Source of the DNA: Guyanagaster necrorhizus
Taxonomy: Eukaryota; Basidiomycota; Agaricomycetes; Agaricales; Physalacriaceae
Length of the DNA stretch: 64,000 bases
Direction of reading: 5' to 3'
Assembly: GCF_019112545.1 (NCBI RefSeq)
Contig: NW_025064881.1
Coordinates: 1,152,591-1,216,590, forward strand
The notes under the pieces are model-generated. The model made no database searches. It had not been told where the DNA came from and saw only the letters and a program-made list of their open reading frames with translations. A program made the position numbers and the translations under genes. Positions 62,901 to 64,000 of this stretch are shown here, in pieces (within the stretch, counting starts at the first letter, position 1; each line of letters opens with the position of its first letter).

Positions 62901-64000
62901 CTGTTTAAAAGTGAGCCAAGATAGTAGTCAGTAATGCTTTTTGGTTGTTGAATATAGGTTTTAACTTTTCAGAGTCCACTAAGTTTTTGCCTTATCCTTG
63001 AAGTAGAAGGTGGCAAATGCAACTTAATAAATATTAATGGTGAGGTAGACAGAATAGACTTCAAAATATTGTTTGCAGTCAATAAAAAAGCAATTGATAT
63101 TATCAAAAAGTCTCTTAAAGAGATGCAGTTTCTGTACTAAGTCTAGTTTACACTAAATAAGTATGATGTTAGTGGCAAGGGGCCTCATAGAGTTTGGGTA
63201 TTTGTAAAAGAGAGAGTGTGTCTTGGATAGTCTAGGGAATAAATGAAGAGAGTGATCATCAGTGACAGGGCTCTCAATCATCTGGCCAGCTGGTTTTCTG
63301 ACAATCCTTCTATTGACAATTGTAAAGCTTTGTTTTATGGCTTTAGAGTCATCTTCTTTGGTTTGGCTGCTTGGTCTGGCTTCATTGGCAGGAGGTTGTC
63401 CTTTTATCAGTCAGCTTCTCTTTAGCTTCCAGAGGTATTGAGTCAGGATTTCAGCATATAAGGTTTGGAGTCACTAGTGACATCAAGAGATTGTGATGGT
63501 GGTTCAGATGGATGGTATCATATAGATGGCTTGCTTCAGAGGGATGAGAGATGTATTTAGCATGAGTTGAACTTCATATCTGGATTTATAATCTGGAAGT
63601 TTGGCCAGGGGTCTTTGGGGTAGGCCTTATTGTAGAGAAAAATGGCTTGCTTAATTGTGGCATACTGTAAAATATCAATTTTTTCAATATCATCTGCTAT
63701 TAAATACTTTTCTTCAAGCAGCATCATTCTCCAGCCTATATCTCAAGAGAGTTCCATGACTCTCTCCTGATACAATCTCTTAAATTCTCTCTCCTTTTTA
63801 TGTTGTATTTCTTTTTTAAGCAATTCTTCATCTTCAGGTTTATAAAATCTCTTGAGCCAGTCAAAAGGTATCATGTTCCATTCATTCTTGCTATTCATCT
63901 TGCTGTCCTCTTCTGAGGAATCAACAGGCTAGTTGAAAATGGACAGAGGATAGAGCTTCAGTGTTATGAGAGAGCTGTCCTTCATGTCAACTAGTGCTGG
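56904..64000 (-). mobile_element. Ty3/gypsy chromovirus, inactive, 5' end outside window
   Basis: Domains appear in gag-pol order on the minus strand. Gag text starts beyond 63.9 kb (WNMIPFDWLKRFYKPEDEEL near 63.87 kb). The CCHC knuckle CFNCREKSHLS is near 62.4 kb. A protease-like region lies at about 61.4-61.8 kb. RT starts at about 61.3 kb (DLFDKENFDEL), is interrupted, then resumes [20 protein letters not shown]. The RT catalytic YLDD reads YLDN (59254-59259). RNase H is near 58.6-58.9 kb. Integrase has the zinc-binding pair CETCQQTKS and PQFMSKFLNDLCHLLNI. A chromodomain-like end (HYKVEQIFDHKLQ.., YLVK.KGY) is near 57.0-57.15 kb. Many stops and Arg losses make it dead. Confidence 0.88.
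59692..61097 (+). mobile_element. Solo-LTR-like insertion inside the RT domain (1406 bp)
   Basis: The ends are exact inverted repeats, TGATATGC at the left and GCATATCA at the right, with TG..CA tips. CCAG flanks both sides (59688-59691 and 61098-61101), a 4-bp target duplication. Removing the block and one CCAG restores the host frame through [17 protein letters not shown] on the minus strand. It has a promoter-like TATAAAAG at 60459-60466 on the plus strand, and repeated AAGTCCAAATTTGGACTT-type palindromes near 59.83-59.95 kb. There is no coding capacity. Confidence 0.8.

Larger units (their letters stand above)
55640..64000. other. CpG-empty block over the retrotransposon
   Basis: By eye I count about four CG dinucleotides in 8.3 kb (near 60208, 60367, 60391 and 61732), three of them in the inserted solo-LTR-like element. 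CG-normal sequence ends sharply just 3' of SVF1, with the last ones near 55608 and 55636. TG and CA are in excess. This fits CpG methylation and deamination. Confidence 0.8.

Overview
The window reads as nuclear DNA of a mushroom-forming basidiomycete (Agaricomycetes). Genes are broken by many short introns of about 50 bases. Housekeeping genes lie close together on both strands. Several families typical of these fungi are present: basidiomycete F-box proteins, FunK1-type kinases, seven-helix membrane proteins and Zn2Cys6 regulators. No bacterial or organellar signal was seen. All gene models were spliced by eye from GT..AG (once GC..AG) boundaries and restored reading frames, so exon edges are inferences.

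Layout. 0-1.1 kb: a member of an unnamed family marked by a DPWDFF-type motif. 1.6-4 kb: an MFS transporter. 5.3-5.8 kb: an Emi1/DUF3128 protein. 6-7 kb: a broken unknown gene. 7.3-9.9 kb: F-box protein 1. 10.1-16.8 kb: a dense housekeeping block with a U1A/U2B'' snRNP protein, ribosomal proteins S9 and L21 from a shared promoter, two small uncharacterised proteins and a calcineurin-like phosphatase. 17-22.9 kb: decayed genes, namely a relic of the DPWDFF family, a seven-helix membrane protein inside a CpG-empty block, and a FunK1 kinase. 23-31.3 kb: a Zn2Cys6 regulator, RuvB-like helicase 2, mitochondrial ribosomal protein L2, a Gon7-like protein and a methyltransferase. 31.9-33.3 kb: an unknown degenerate tandem repeat. 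33.6-39.3 kb: the intact DPWDFF-family gene, ubiquitin-L40 and F-box protein 3. 40.1 kb: tRNA-Asp. 40.2-46.9 kb: a gene-poor stretch with a hAT-like MITE and an inverted copy of the 32-kb repeat. 47-55.5 kb: an F-box/LRR gene between direct repeats, SRP14, F-box protein 2, an unknown protein and an SVF1-like gene. 55.6-64 kb: a dead Ty3/gypsy chromovirus on the minus strand, split by a 1.4-kb solo-LTR-like insertion.

The strongest signal that no single feature explains is two blocks (about 18.02-20.14 kb and 55.64-64.0 kb) with almost no CpG. In both, arginine codons have become Trp, Cys, Gln, His or stop codons. This is what methylation followed by CpG deamination would leave. One block is a transposon, as expected. 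The other covers a host membrane-protein gene whose frame and splice sites are otherwise preserved. The best candidate for something undescribed is the three-copy DPWDFF-motif family, for which I know no function.
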